Assembly: GCF_014646055.1 (NCBI RefSeq)
Contig: NZ_BMMS01000005.1
Span: 62,001-126,000 of the forward strand
Reading direction: 5' to 3'
Length of the DNA: 64,000 nucleotides
From: Wenjunlia tyrosinilytica
Lineage (GTDB): Bacteria; Actinomycetota; Actinomycetes; Streptomycetales; Streptomycetaceae
Each line of letters opens with the position of its first letter. Position 1 is the first letter of the stretch. A program made the translations under genes and the position numbers. Below, piece after piece: positions 45,989 through 54,107 of this stretch. Below the pieces are notes generated by a model that saw nothing but the letters and a program-made list of their open reading frames with translations, made no database searches and was not told the origin of the DNA.

Positions 45989-46533
45989 GGCCCGTCCGAG
46001 GTCCGCTCCTCCTGCTCCATCAGCCGCAGACAGCGCTCGACGCCGACCCGCCCGTCGGGGACGAATGGCCACTCCGGGTCGGCGAGCCGAGCGGTGAACT
46101 CGTCCCAGTCCATCCACCACCCCGCACTGACCTCCTCGGGCTGGTGGACGACAGGGCCGTGGACCGCGGGGTCGTAGAGCGCCTCGAAGGAATGGGCGAG
46201 GTAGCTGGTGTGCTCGTCCCGGTACCAGAACACTCCTCGATCGCGCAGCTCGCACCCGTGGACACCGAGCTCCTCGGTGAGCTCGCGGGAGGCCGCCTCG
46301 ACCGGGTCCTCACCGGCCAGCACCACCCCGCCGGCCCATACGTCGTGCATACCGGGGTAGAGGTCCTTGGTCTCGGTGCGCCGGTGGACGTAGACCCGGC
46401 CCCGGGCGTCACGCAGCATCACGGCCGTCGCCGCGTGCGGCAGGTTCAGCGCTCGGACCCGGCTCCTCGGCGCGGACCCCGTGACCCGGCCGGTCAGGTC
46501 GCCCTCCTCGTACAGCGCGACTTCCTCGTCCAT
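45982..46533 (-). CDS. Nudix hydrolase (isopentenyl-diphosphate-isomerase-like subgroup)
   Basis: A 183-residue hydrolase with the Nudix box GGVVLAGEDPVEAASRELTEELGV and a HAATAVMLRDARGRVYVHRRTETKDLYPGMHD entry typical of YfcD/IDI-like members. It hydrolyses a nucleoside-diphosphate-linked or related diphosphate. The ATG at 46533 has no binding site but a -10 6 nt upstream. Convergent with the lipoprotein gene. Confidence 0.87.
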   Translation of the reverse strand: MDEEVALYEEGDLTGRVTGSAPRSRVRALNLPHAATAVMLRDARGRVYVHRRTETKDLYPGMHDVWAGGVVLAGEDPVEAASRELTEELGVHGCELRDRGVFWYRDEHTSYLAHSFEALYDPAVHGPVVHQPEEVSAGWWMDWDEFTARLADPEWPFVPDGRVGVERCLRLMEQEERTSDGPQ

Positions 46534-46539
46534 GGCGGC

Positions 46540-46545
46540 ATCGTA
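46540..46545 (-). promoter_or_regulatory. -10 of a leaderless Nudix mRNA
   Basis: TACGAT on the minus strand, exactly 6 nt before the ATG at 46533. Confidence 0.5.
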
Positions 46546-46592
46546 GCGGGCGCGGATCCACGGACCGCCTACGGCGATACGGCACAGCCCGC

Positions 46593-46698
46593 GGCGCGTA
46601 CGGAACGGCACGCGGGCGCGCACGGCAGGGCTCCCGGCGCGCACGGCGAGGCTCCCGGCGCCCTACGGCACGGCTCCCGGCGCGTACGGCGAGGTGGC
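46593..46698 (+). repeat. imperfect 21-22-bp tandem repeats
   Basis: Four to five diverged copies of a unit like GGCGCGCACGGCGAGGCTCCC, including versions ending GGCACGGCTCCC. No ORF of note uses them. They lie between the Nudix promoter and the PHO box. Confidence 0.65.
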
Positions 46699-46712
46699 GG
46701 CGCCGCGGCGCT

Positions 46713-46734
46713 GTTCACTGGGCGTTCGCGTGCT
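46713..46734 (+). promoter_or_regulatory. PHO box-like direct repeat upstream of phoD
   Basis: Two adjacent 11-nt units, GTTCACTGGGC and GTTCGCGTGCT, fit the PhoP direct-repeat unit beginning GTTCAC. It lies about 120-140 bp before the phosphatase ATG. The first unit is strong and the second weaker. Confidence 0.55.
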
Positions 46735-46852
46735 GGGCACGTCGGCCCGCTAGACACAGCCCGTCGGACGCGGCCGGTTGGGCCGGCCCTCCGGCACCAG
46801 GGTTGATCGTGCGAACGCCGGCTGATGCCGCAGGAGTCGAGGAGAACTGTCG

Positions 46853-48445
46853 ATGCCACAGACCAATGGGGCCGCTCCGGGCCGCCGCGCGGTAGTACGC
46901 GGCGGCCTGGCCGCGTCCGGAGCACTGCTGGTGCCCGGTCTCGCCGGGACGGCCGCGGCCGCTCCGGCCTTTGTCCGCTCGGACCGCCCTCGTGCCGGAT
47001 TCGGTACCCAGGTCGGCGACGTCACCGCCGACTCGGGTCTGGTCTGGGTGCGCTCGGACCGCCCGGCCCGGATGATCGTGGAGACCAGTGCCACGGAGTC
47101 GTTCCGGAAGGTGCGCCGATTCCTAGGACCCGTCCTGACCCCCGACACCGACCTGACCGGCACGACCGCCGTGCACGGCCTGCCGCCGGGCGAGCAGATC
47201 CACTACCGGGTCCTGCTCGCCGACCCCGACGACCCGCGCCGGGTGGGCCCCCCGGTGGAGGGGACGTTCCGGACCTCGCCGGTCCGCCGCCGCGACGGTG
47301 TCCGCTTCCTGTGGTCCGGCGACCTCGCCGGGCAGGGCTGGGGCATCAACCCCGACATCGGCGGCTACCGGATCTACCGGGCGATGCGCGACCTCAACCC
47401 CGACTTCTTCCTCTCCAGCGGTGACAACATCTACGCGGACGGGCCGCTCGCGGCCACCGCGGCCCTGCCCGGCGGACGCACCTGGCGCAACATCACCACG
47501 CCGGAGAAGTCCAAGGTCGCCGAGACCCTGGACGAGTTCCGGGGCAACTTCCGCTACAACCTCCTCGACGACAACCTCAAGGCGTTCAACGCCCAGGTGC
47601 CCGTGGTCATCCAGTGGGACGACCACGAGGTGCACAACAACTGGTATCCCGGCCAGATCCTCGACGACGCCCGCTACACCGAGAAGAACGCGGATGTGCT
47701 GGCGGCGCGGTCCCTGCGGGCGTTCAGCGAGTACTTCCCCGTGCGCACGCTGCGCCCCGGACGCCAGGGCCGGGTCCACCGGGTGCTGCGGCACGGCCCG
47801 CTGCTCGACGTCTTCGTCCTCGACATGCGCACGTTCCGCAACGCCAACTCCCCCGACCGCCAGACCGAGGACGAGCGGGGCATCCTCGGCCGCGAGCAGC
47901 TGGAATGGCTCAAGCGGGAGCTGGCGAGGTCGCGTGCCGTCTGGAAGGTCATCGCCTCCGACATGCCGCTGGGCCTGGTCGTCCCCGACGGTGCCACGGG
48001 CAACATCGAGGCCGTCGCCCAGGCAGACCCGGGAGCGCCGCTCGGCCGGGAGCTCCAGATCGCCGAACTGCTGCGCTTCATCAAGCACCGCCGGGTCACC
48101 GGAACGGTGTGGCTGACGGCGGACGTCCACCACACCTCCGCGCAGCACTACCAGCCGTCGCGTGCGGCCTTCACCGACTTCGAGCCGTTCTGGGAGTTCG
48201 TCTCGGGCCCGCTGAACGCCGGCGGGTTCCCCGCCAACCAGCTCGACCAGACGTTCGGTCCGGAGCGGGTGTTCGTCAAGGCCCCGGACGCCGCGCACGC
48301 CAACACGGCGCCGATCGACGGCTACCAGTTCTTCGGCGAGGTCGAGATCGACGGGCACTCGGGCGAGCTGACGGTACGCCTGCGGGAGCAGGACGGCACG
48401 GTCCTGCACACCACGCTGCTCCAGCCGGGGAGGGTTGGCCAGTAA
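46853..48445 (+). CDS. phoD: PhoD-type secreted alkaline phosphatase
   Basis: A 530-residue phosphodiesterase/phosphatase exported by the Tat pathway: GRRAVVRGGLAASGALLVPG (twin Arg) then an AAA-AP cleavage region. A fibronectin-like N-terminal PhoD_N domain precedes the catalytic domain with WSGDLAGQG, SSGDNIYADG, WDDHEVHNNW and TADVHHTSAQHY, the metal-binding positions. It releases phosphate from esters outside the cell. The ATG at 46853 follows GAGGAG. Control by PhoP under phosphate limitation is inferred from family and the PHO-box candidate. Confidence 0.92.
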   Translation: MPQTNGAAPGRRAVVRGGLAASGALLVPGLAGTAAAAPAFVRSDRPRAGFGTQVGDVTADSGLVWVRSDRPARMIVETSATESFRKVRRFLGPVLTPDTDLTGTTAVHGLPPGEQIHYRVLLADPDDPRRVGPPVEGTFRTSPVRRRDGVRFLWSGDLAGQGWGINPDIGGYRIYRAMRDLNPDFFLSSGDNIYADGPLAATAALPGGRTWRNITTPEKSKVAETLDEFRGNFRYNLLDDNLKAFNAQVPVVIQWDDHEVHNNWYPGQILDDARYTEKNADVLAARSLRAFSEYFPVRTLRPGRQGRVHRVLRHGPLLDVFVLDMRTFRNANSPDRQTEDERGILGREQLEWLKRELARSRAVWKVIASDMPLGLVVPDGATGNIEAVAQADPGAPLGRELQIAELLRFIKHRRVTGTVWLTADVHHTSAQHYQPSRAAFTDFEPFWEFVSGPLNAGGFPANQLDQTFGPERVFVKAPDAAHANTAPIDGYQFFGEVEIDGHSGELTVRLREQDGTVLHTTLLQPGRVGQ

Positions 48446-48508
48446 GAGCCTGTGTGAAGGGGGCCATTCGGCCCGGAGGATTATCCGGCGGTCTCCGGGT
48501 CAACCGTC

Positions 48509-48547
48509 GGAGCGCGGCACGCGTCCTTAGGGTGTGTGCCGCGCTCC
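48509..48547 (+). terminator. terminator after phoD
   Basis: Perfect 12-bp stem: GGAGCGCGGCAC (48509-48520) with GTGCCGCGCTCC (48536-48547), 15-nt loop. Confidence 0.7.
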
Positions 48548-48645
48548 GGCACCTGCTGATCCGTGTCCGCTTCCGCTACCCCTCATCCCTAAGAAATGGG
48601 ATCAATCACTATGAAGCTGCCTTTACTCAGTGGTCATACATCGTT

Positions 48646-48655
48646 CGTGATCACG
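48646..48655. promoter_or_regulatory. palindrome in the AT-rich leader of the ACT-GNAT gene
   Basis: CGTGATCACG, perfect 10-bp palindrome within an unusually AT-rich stretch (about 48586-48660) 27 bp before the ATG; a candidate operator. Confidence 0.35.
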
Positions 48656-48681
48656 CAACACCTGTGGGCGACGGTGGTGGC

Positions 48682-49998
48682 ATGACAGATACTCACGCCC
48701 CCACGCAACGCCGCCGGCACCACTGGCGCAGGGACCTGGTCGAGCTCGCCGCGCTCTTCAGCGCCGTGGCCGCCGCCGACGCGATCGCCAATCTCGTGGT
48801 GCACGGTCCGGACGGGCCGGTGCTCCTGATCGCCTCCGCGGTGGCCCTGCTGGCCACGGCGGGCTTCCACGTGTGGTGGGCCCGGCGCCCCGGCCACGCC
48901 CCGCCCGGCGAGCCTTCCCATCCCGGGGGCGGCGAGACCGTGCTGTGGCGCATGCGCACGACGGTCGACGACGCCCCCGGCAGCCTGGCGGTCCTCTGCG
49001 CGGCCATGGCGGCGCTGCACGCCGACATCCTGACCCTCCAGACACACCCGCTCTCCGACGGGACCGTCGACGAGTTCCTGCTGCGCACGCCCGCCGAGCT
49101 CGAAGCGCAGCGGCTGACCGCCGCGGTCGCCGGTGCCGGAGGGCGGGAGACCTGGATCGAGCGGGCAGACACCCACGACCTGGTGGACACCCCGACGCGG
49201 GTGCTCACCCTCGCCACCAGGACCGCCCTGGACGCGGCCGAGCTCCCGCTCGCCCTGCGCCAGCTCTTCGGCCGGTGCACCATACGGTCGGTGCCCGCCG
49301 AGCAGGACCAGCGGCACAACGAGGACTCCCTGGACGGCACGACGATGCGCCTGTGCGACCCCTCGGGCGGCTCCATCACCGTCTCGCGCCCCTACCTGCC
49401 GTTCACGCCGACCGAGTTCGCGCGCGCCCGCGCCCTGGTCGAACTCGACGCCAGGCTGGGCCTGCGCCTGCCCGGCGGACGCGACGTCGTCACCCTCCCG
49501 GCGGGCCACGACCTGACGATCAGGCGCGCCGGACCCGAGGACCTGAAGGCGGCGCTCGCCATGCACGAGCGGTGCTCCCCGCGAACGTTGCAGCGGCGCT
49601 ACCACGGCCCGGTGCCGGACGCCGACCGCTACCTCACCCACCTGCTCAGCCCCCGGTACGGCCAGACGCTGGCCGTGGAGGCGGCCACCGGCCGCATCGT
49701 GGCGCTCGCCCACCTGCTCTGGGACGGGGAGGAGACCGAGGTGGCCCTGCTGATCGAGGACGGCTGGCAGCGCCGGGGCGTCGGCCAGGAGCTGCTGCGC
49801 CGCCTCGTCGGCATGGCGGCGGAGGCGGGCTGCGCGAGCGTCTACGCGATCACCCAGTCGGACAACACCGGGATGGTGGCCGCCATGCGTCACCTGGGGC
49901 TGCCGCTCGACTACCAGGTCGAGGACGGAACCCTGGTGATCACCGCCCGGCTGACTCCTTCCAGGCGCTTGTCGCCCTCCTCGCCCTCGCGCAACTGA
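48682..49998 (+). CDS. membrane-anchored ACT-domain GNAT acetyltransferase
   Basis: A 438-residue protein of unusual layout: two N-terminal hydrophobic segments (about residues 19-38 and 46-66), an ACT-like domain (about 88-150; WRMRTTVDDAPGSLAVLCAAMAALHADILTLQTHP), a middle region, and a C-terminal GNAT domain (about 275-425; LTIRRAGPEDLKAALAMHERC, QRRGVGQELLRRL acetyl-CoA loop). Actinobacterial ACT-GNAT proteins are amino-acid-controlled protein lysine acetyltransferases; this one would sit at the membrane. The ATG at 48682 is used; the larger open frame through it belongs to phoD DNA. It is monocistronic, with an AT-rich leader. Confidence 0.82.
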   Translation: MTDTHAPTQRRRHHWRRDLVELAALFSAVAAADAIANLVVHGPDGPVLLIASAVALLATAGFHVWWARRPGHAPPGEPSHPGGGETVLWRMRTTVDDAPGSLAVLCAAMAALHADILTLQTHPLSDGTVDEFLLRTPAELEAQRLTAAVAGAGGRETWIERADTHDLVDTPTRVLTLATRTALDAAELPLALRQLFGRCTIRSVPAEQDQRHNEDSLDGTTMRLCDPSGGSITVSRPYLPFTPTEFARARALVELDARLGLRLPGGRDVVTLPAGHDLTIRRAGPEDLKAALAMHERCSPRTLQRRYHGPVPDADRYLTHLLSPRYGQTLAVEAATGRIVALAHLLWDGEETEVALLIEDGWQRRGVGQELLRRLVGMAAEAGCASVYAITQSDNTGMVAAMRHLGLPLDYQVEDGTLVITARLTPSRRLSPSSPSRN

Positions 49999-50221
49999 CC
50001 GCCGGGATAGGCTGCCTCCATGAGGGTGGCCCCGGTGACGTGCGGTGATTCACTCGCTGCGCGCCGTCCCGACCCGCTCGGGCGGAGCAGCCCCCTGGCG
50101 ACCGACACCGAGGCGCAGCGGCCGGAGCGTGAACTCCCCGGCCGGCACGGGACGTTCCTGAGCCACGGAGACCGCGGGCAGCCCCACGGACGGTGCGGGC
50201 CCAGTCGGCCGACCGGCACAC
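49999..50221. other. intergenic stretch without a recognised gene
   Basis: No coding pattern seen. Near its end AGTCGGCCGACCGG is a partial third copy of the unit duplicated just downstream. Confidence 0.5.
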
Positions 50222-50345
50222 CACGCGGCGCCCGGCTCCCCACGGAGCCGGGCGCCCCGCCGTGCCGGGAGTCGGCCGACCCGCACGCGGCGCCCGGCTC
50301 CCCACGGAGCCGGGCGCCCCGCCGTGCCGGGAGTCGGCCGACCCG
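50222..50345 (+). repeat. perfect 62-bp tandem duplication, each copy with a strong hairpin
   Basis: Copies at 50222-50283 and 50284-50345 are identical. Each holds a perfect 13-bp stem with a 4-nt loop: GGCGCCCGGCTCC and GGAGCCGGGCGCC (50227-50256 and 50289-50318), like a terminator. A partial third unit precedes them. The two hairpins lie between the GNAT gene and the dehydratase. Confidence 0.9.
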
Positions 50346-50406
50346 GCCCCGGCGCACAGCGGTGGACCGGCGGGAATCACTGCAGGCCCTGTTCAGGAGG
50401 CACCCC

Positions 50407-51348
50407 TTGATCACAGGATCCGACGTCCGAGAGGCAGGAGAGCGCATTGCCGGATGGGTGCGCCGCACCCCCGTGGTGGAGGTCGAGCCGGACGCCTTCG
50501 CACCCACCGCGGGCACCTGGCTGAAGCTCGAACTGCTCCAGCACACCGGTTCGTTCAAGGCGCGGGGAGCGTTCAACCGCGTACTGGCCGCGAGGGAGAG
50601 CGGAAACATGCCGGTCGCCGGCGTGGTCACCGCCTCCGGGGGCAACGCGGGACTGGCCTACGCCTACGCGGCCGCCGCCACGGGTGCGCGCGCCGAGGTG
50701 TTCGTGCCGCAGACCGCGCCCGCCGTGAAGGTGGCCAGGCTGTGTGCGCTCGGCGCCCATGTCGTGCAGGTGGGCACCAAGTACGCCGACGCCTACGAGG
50801 CCGCGGCCAAGCGGGCCGCCGACACCGGCGCCCTGTTCGGCCACGCCTACGACCAGCCCGAGGTGTGCGCCGGGCAGGGCACGATCGCCCTCGAACTGCT
50901 CAAGCAGACCGACGGCGACGTGGACACCGTGCTCGTCGCGACCGGCGGAGGCGGGCTGATGGCCGGTCTCGCCGCGGCGCTGGAGGGGCGGGTGTCCGTC
51001 GTCGCCGTCGAGCCGCGCAACGCTCCCACGCTGTACGAGGCGCTGCGGGCGGGCGCGCCTGTCGACGTCGCCGTGTCGGGGGTGGCCGCCGACGCGCTCG
51101 GGGCCACCCGGATCGGTGAGATCGCCTTCGACGTGGCGCGGCGCACGGGCGTCGAGTCGGTCCTGGTCGAGGATCACGACATCGTCGCCGTGCGCCGCGC
51201 GCTGTGGGACAAGTACCGCGTGGTCGCCGAGCACAGCTCCGCCGCGGCGGCGGCCGCACTCTCCTCGGGGGCCTACCGGCCGCAGCGGGACGAGCGGGTG
51301 GCCGTGCTGCTGTGCGGAGCCAACACCGACCCGTCGGACCTGGTCTGA
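50407..51348 (+). CDS. threonine/serine dehydratase
   Basis: A 313-residue fold-type II PLP enzyme of catabolic type: PLP lysine in HTGSFKARGAFN, ASGGNAGLAYAYAA, and the Gly loop VATGGGGLMAGLAAAL. It converts threonine or serine to the keto-acid and ammonia. There is no C-terminal ACT regulatory domain. The TTG at 50407 has AGGAGG 6 nt upstream, a strong binding site, which excludes the longer upstream frame. The adjacent Lrp gene and PLP enzyme suggest an amino-acid utilisation group. Confidence 0.9.
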   Translation: MITGSDVREAGERIAGWVRRTPVVEVEPDAFAPTAGTWLKLELLQHTGSFKARGAFNRVLAARESGNMPVAGVVTASGGNAGLAYAYAAAATGARAEVFVPQTAPAVKVARLCALGAHVVQVGTKYADAYEAAAKRAADTGALFGHAYDQPEVCAGQGTIALELLKQTDGDVDTVLVATGGGGLMAGLAAALEGRVSVVAVEPRNAPTLYEALRAGAPVDVAVSGVAADALGATRIGEIAFDVARRTGVESVLVEDHDIVAVRRALWDKYRVVAEHSSAAAAAALSSGAYRPQRDERVAVLLCGANTDPSDLV

Positions 51349-51358
51349 TCCGGCCCGC

Positions 51359-52621
51359 TCAGCCCGCGTGCGCCCTCTCGCGCCCGGTGGTGTGCGGCGC
51401 GGCGGCCAGGGCCGACCGCGTGCCCGTGTCCGACCGCTGACCGTTGTCCGGATCCGCCGCCATGGACGCGTCGAGCGCGGCCGCCAGGTCCGCCCACAGG
51501 TCGTCCACGTCCTCCAGGCCCACCGACATCCGCAGCAGCCGGTCTCCGACGCCGCACGAGCGGCGGCTGCCCTCCTCGACGATGCGGTGGCTGATGGACG
51601 CCGGGTGCTGGATGAGGGTGTCCACGCTGCCCAGGCTGACGGCCGGCGTGATCAGCCGGACCCCTCCGACGACCGCGTGCGGGTCGCCGTGGACCTCGAA
51701 GGCGACCATGGCGCCCCCGAGCCTCGGGTAGTGCACCCGGGCGACGGCGGGGTGGCCGGACAGCCGCTGGGCGAGAGCCGCCGCGCTCGCCGAGGCGGCA
51801 CGGACGCGGACCGGGAGCGTGGACAGGCCCCTCAGCAGGAGGTAGCCGGACAGCGGGTGGAGCACCCCGCCGGTGGCGAACCTCAGCTGCCGCAGGGTCC
51901 TGGCGAACTCCTCGTCGCACGCCACGACCCCGCCGAGGACGTCGCCGTGGCCGCCGAGGTACTTGGTGGCGCTGTGCAGCACCATCCTGGCGCCGTGTTC
52001 GGCCGGCCGCTGGAGCACGGGAGTGGCGAAGGTGTTGTCGACCAGAAGCGGGACCTCGCCGCAGGCGTCGGCGATCGCCCGCAGGTCGGCCTCCCGCAGG
52101 GTCGGGTTGGCCGGCGTCTCGACCATCACCAGGCCGGTCTCGGGCCGGACGGCGGCGGCGACACCGCCGGGGTCCTCGGGGTCCGCCCAGGTGACCTCGC
52201 TGCCCAGAAGGCCCGAGGTCAGCAGGTGGTCACTGCACCCGTACAGCGGCCTGACGGCGACGACGTGCCGCAGGCCCGTGCCGGCTCGCGCCAGTAGGAC
52301 GGCGCTGAGCGCGGCCATGCCGCTGGCGAAGGCGACCGCGCTCTCGCAGCCCTCCAGCCGGGCGAGCGCGGTCTCGAAGCGGGCGACCGTGGGGTTGCCC
52401 AGGCGGCCGTAGACCGGCGGCCCGGCCGGTTGCTCCCCGGTCGCGGCGAAGGCGTCGATCCTGGCGGCCTCCTCGCGGCTGTCCCGGGAGGGATAGGTCG
52501 TGGACAGGTCCAGGGGGACGGCATGCACACCGAGGTCGGCGAGGTCCTCACGGCCGGCGTGCACCGCCTCGGTGGCGAGCGATCTGCGGGCCTTCGCCGC
52601 GGTCGTCTGCGGGGCATTCAT
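51359..52621 (-). CDS. trans-sulfuration-type PLP enzyme (cystathionine gamma-lyase/synthase family)
   Basis: A 420-residue Cys/Met metabolism enzyme: PPVYGRLGNPTVARFETALA, ASGMAALSAVLL, VDNTFATPVLQRP, and the PLP lysine in HSATKYLGGHGDVLGG. It could be a cystathionine gamma-lyase, synthase or methionine gamma-lyase; key discriminating positions cannot be settled by eye. It is divergent from an Lrp gene with only 60 bp between them, so the Lrp protein very likely regulates it. Confidence 0.88.
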   Translation of the reverse strand: MNAPQTTAAKARRSLATEAVHAGREDLADLGVHAVPLDLSTTYPSRDSREEAARIDAFAATGEQPAGPPVYGRLGNPTVARFETALARLEGCESAVAFASGMAALSAVLLARAGTGLRHVVAVRPLYGCSDHLLTSGLLGSEVTWADPEDPGGVAAAVRPETGLVMVETPANPTLREADLRAIADACGEVPLLVDNTFATPVLQRPAEHGARMVLHSATKYLGGHGDVLGGVVACDEEFARTLRQLRFATGGVLHPLSGYLLLRGLSTLPVRVRAASASAAALAQRLSGHPAVARVHYPRLGGAMVAFEVHGDPHAVVGGVRLITPAVSLGSVDTLIQHPASISHRIVEEGSRRSCGVGDRLLRMSVGLEDVDDLWADLAAALDASMAADPDNGQRSDTGTRSALAAAPHTTGRERAHAG

Positions 52622-52640
52622 GGCGGCAACTGTGAACAGC

Positions 52641-52660
52641 TACCGGTCCGTACCGGTCTG
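52641..52660. promoter_or_regulatory. candidate Lrp operator
   Basis: Two tandem 10-bp copies, TACCGGTCCG and TACCGGTCTG, each with an ACCGGT palindrome, one helical turn apart, in the middle of the divergent 60-bp region. Confidence 0.5.
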
Positions 52661-52669
52661 CCTCCGTGC

Positions 52670-52675
52670 TACGTT
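52670..52675 (+). promoter_or_regulatory. -10 of a leaderless Lrp mRNA
   Basis: TACGTT, exactly 6 nt before the ATG at 52682. Confidence 0.5.
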
Positions 52676-52681
52676 CGGCCG

Positions 52682-53161
52682 ATGGCTGAATCTGTTCCCC
52701 TGGATTCGGTGGACCTGCACATTCTGCGCCTGTTGCAGAACGACGCCCGGACCACCAATCGCGACCTCGCGGCGGCGGTGGGGATAGCCCCTTCCACATG
52801 CCTCGACCGGGTCGCGCGGCTGCGCCGCAGCGGAGTGATCGTCGGCCATGAGCTCCGGCTGGATCCCGCGCGGATCGGCCGCGCTCTGGAGGCGCTGCTG
52901 TCGGTGCAGGTGCGACCGCACCGGCGTGACCTGGTGGGACCGTTCATCGAGCACGTCAGGGCGCTGCCGGAGTCGAGGTCGCTGTTCCATCTCACCGGCC
53001 CCGACGACTTCCTGGTGCATGTGGCGGTCGCGGGGGCGGCCGATCTGCAGCGGCTGGTCCTCGACGAGTTCACCGCCCGGCAGGAGGTGGCCCGGGTGGA
53101 CACACGGCTGATATTCCAGCAGTGGAGCTGCGGCCCGCTGATGCCTCCGGGCGCCCACTGA
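52682..53161 (+). CDS. Lrp/AsnC-family regulator
   Basis: A 159-residue regulator: AsnC helix-turn-helix (about 10-55; LDSVDLHILRLLQNDARTTNRDLAAAVGIAPSTCLDRVARLRRSGVI) and a RAM ligand domain (about 70-150). It should sense an amino acid, probably a substrate or product of the adjacent PLP enzyme. The ATG is only 6 nt after a -10, consistent with leaderless translation. Confidence 0.92.
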   Translation: MAESVPLDSVDLHILRLLQNDARTTNRDLAAAVGIAPSTCLDRVARLRRSGVIVGHELRLDPARIGRALEALLSVQVRPHRRDLVGPFIEHVRALPESRSLFHLTGPDDFLVHVAVAGAADLQRLVLDEFTARQEVARVDTRLIFQQWSCGPLMPPGAH

Positions 53162-53165
53162 CCGC

Positions 53166-53999
53166 CTACCGCTCCGCCGCGTCCGCCGTCCGGCGCTCGG
53201 TCGCCTCGGCCCGCTCCTGTTCCGCCGCCTCCGCCGCCTCGGCCGTCCGCCGCTGGGCCTCCTCGGCGTCGGCCGCCTCGGCGAGTGCGAGCAACTGCTC
53301 GTGGGTGATGCCCTCCGGCAGCGGCACGGGGGCGGGAGTGCGCAGGGGTGGGTTCCATCCCGTCCCGGGCGTGTAGCGGCGCACCACCTTGGCGGGGGCA
53401 CCGGCCACCACGCTGTGGTCCGGGACGGTGCCGCGCACGACGGCTCCGGCGGCCACGACCACGTTCCTCCCGATCCTGGCGCCGGGCAGGACGACGGCGC
53501 CGGACCCCAGCCAGCTCCCGGAGCCGATCTCGACCGCCTCGCTGCGCGGCCACTGCTTGCCGACCGGCTGCTCGGGGTCGTCGTAGGAGTGGTTCTCGTC
53601 CGTGATGTAGACATACGGGCCGCAGTAGACATCGGGGCCGAGGACGATCGAGTGGTTGGCCACGAGGTGGCTGCCACGGCCGATCACGCAGCCGTCGCCG
53701 ATGCGCATCCTGGCCTCGGGGCCGAGTTCGAGCCCGGGGAGCATGCCGGCCGACATGGTCACCTGCTCGCCTATCACGCAGTGCGCGCCGAGGTGGATGC
53801 ACTGCTCGCCGAAGACGCTGCCGAGGGGGAACGCCAGGCGGGTGCCCTCTCCCATGCTGCCGAAGCGCAGCAGGCCGGGGCGCTGCGCGGTGACCGCGCC
53901 CATCCGCTGGAGCCGGCGCCAGGCCCGGTGCACCGAGCGGGACACGGCACGCCGCCGCCACGCGGTGAATGAGGAGAACGGGTTCCTGTTTTCTGGCAC
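53166..53999 (-). CDS. left-handed beta-helix acyltransferase
   Basis: A 277-residue hexapeptide-repeat protein, with repeats from about residue 50 to 200 (IGEQVTMSAGMLPG, IGDGCVIGRGSHLV, IGSGSWLGSGAVVLPGARIG, VVAAGAVVRG), ending in an Ala/Glu coiled-coil-like tail. This resembles maltose/galactoside-type acyltransferases that modify sugars or envelope components, which is only a family-level guess. The GTG at 53999 is favoured over 54020: it has a -10 6 nt upstream and gives MPENRNPFSSFTAW, a typical Streptomyces start. Convergent with the Lrp gene. Confidence 0.83.
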   Translation of the reverse strand: MPENRNPFSSFTAWRRRAVSRSVHRAWRRLQRMGAVTAQRPGLLRFGSMGEGTRLAFPLGSVFGEQCIHLGAHCVIGEQVTMSAGMLPGLELGPEARMRIGDGCVIGRGSHLVANHSIVLGPDVYCGPYVYITDENHSYDDPEQPVGKQWPRSEAVEIGSGSWLGSGAVVLPGARIGRNVVVAAGAVVRGTVPDHSVVAGAPAKVVRRYTPGTGWNPPLRTPAPVPLPEGITHEQLLALAEAADAEEAQRRTAEAAEAAEQERAEATERRTADAAER

Positions 54000-54005
54000 C
54001 AGCAC

Positions 54006-54011
54006 ACGGTA
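54006..54011 (-). promoter_or_regulatory. -10 of a leaderless acyltransferase mRNA
   Basis: TACCGT on the minus strand, exactly 6 nt before the GTG at 53999. Confidence 0.45.
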
Positions 54012-54107
54012 CCCACCCACCGGTGGCGGCGGCCGGTCAGGCCACCGCTACGGTGCCTGCACGGCGCGGTGCCAGGAGAGGCACGGGGCCAGGAGAGGGG
54101 AGACAGG

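Noticed and set aside
47614-49998. Apparent long protein upstream of the GNAT gene
   Set aside because: The part before 48682 is the phoD gene in another frame, with an intergenic region between.
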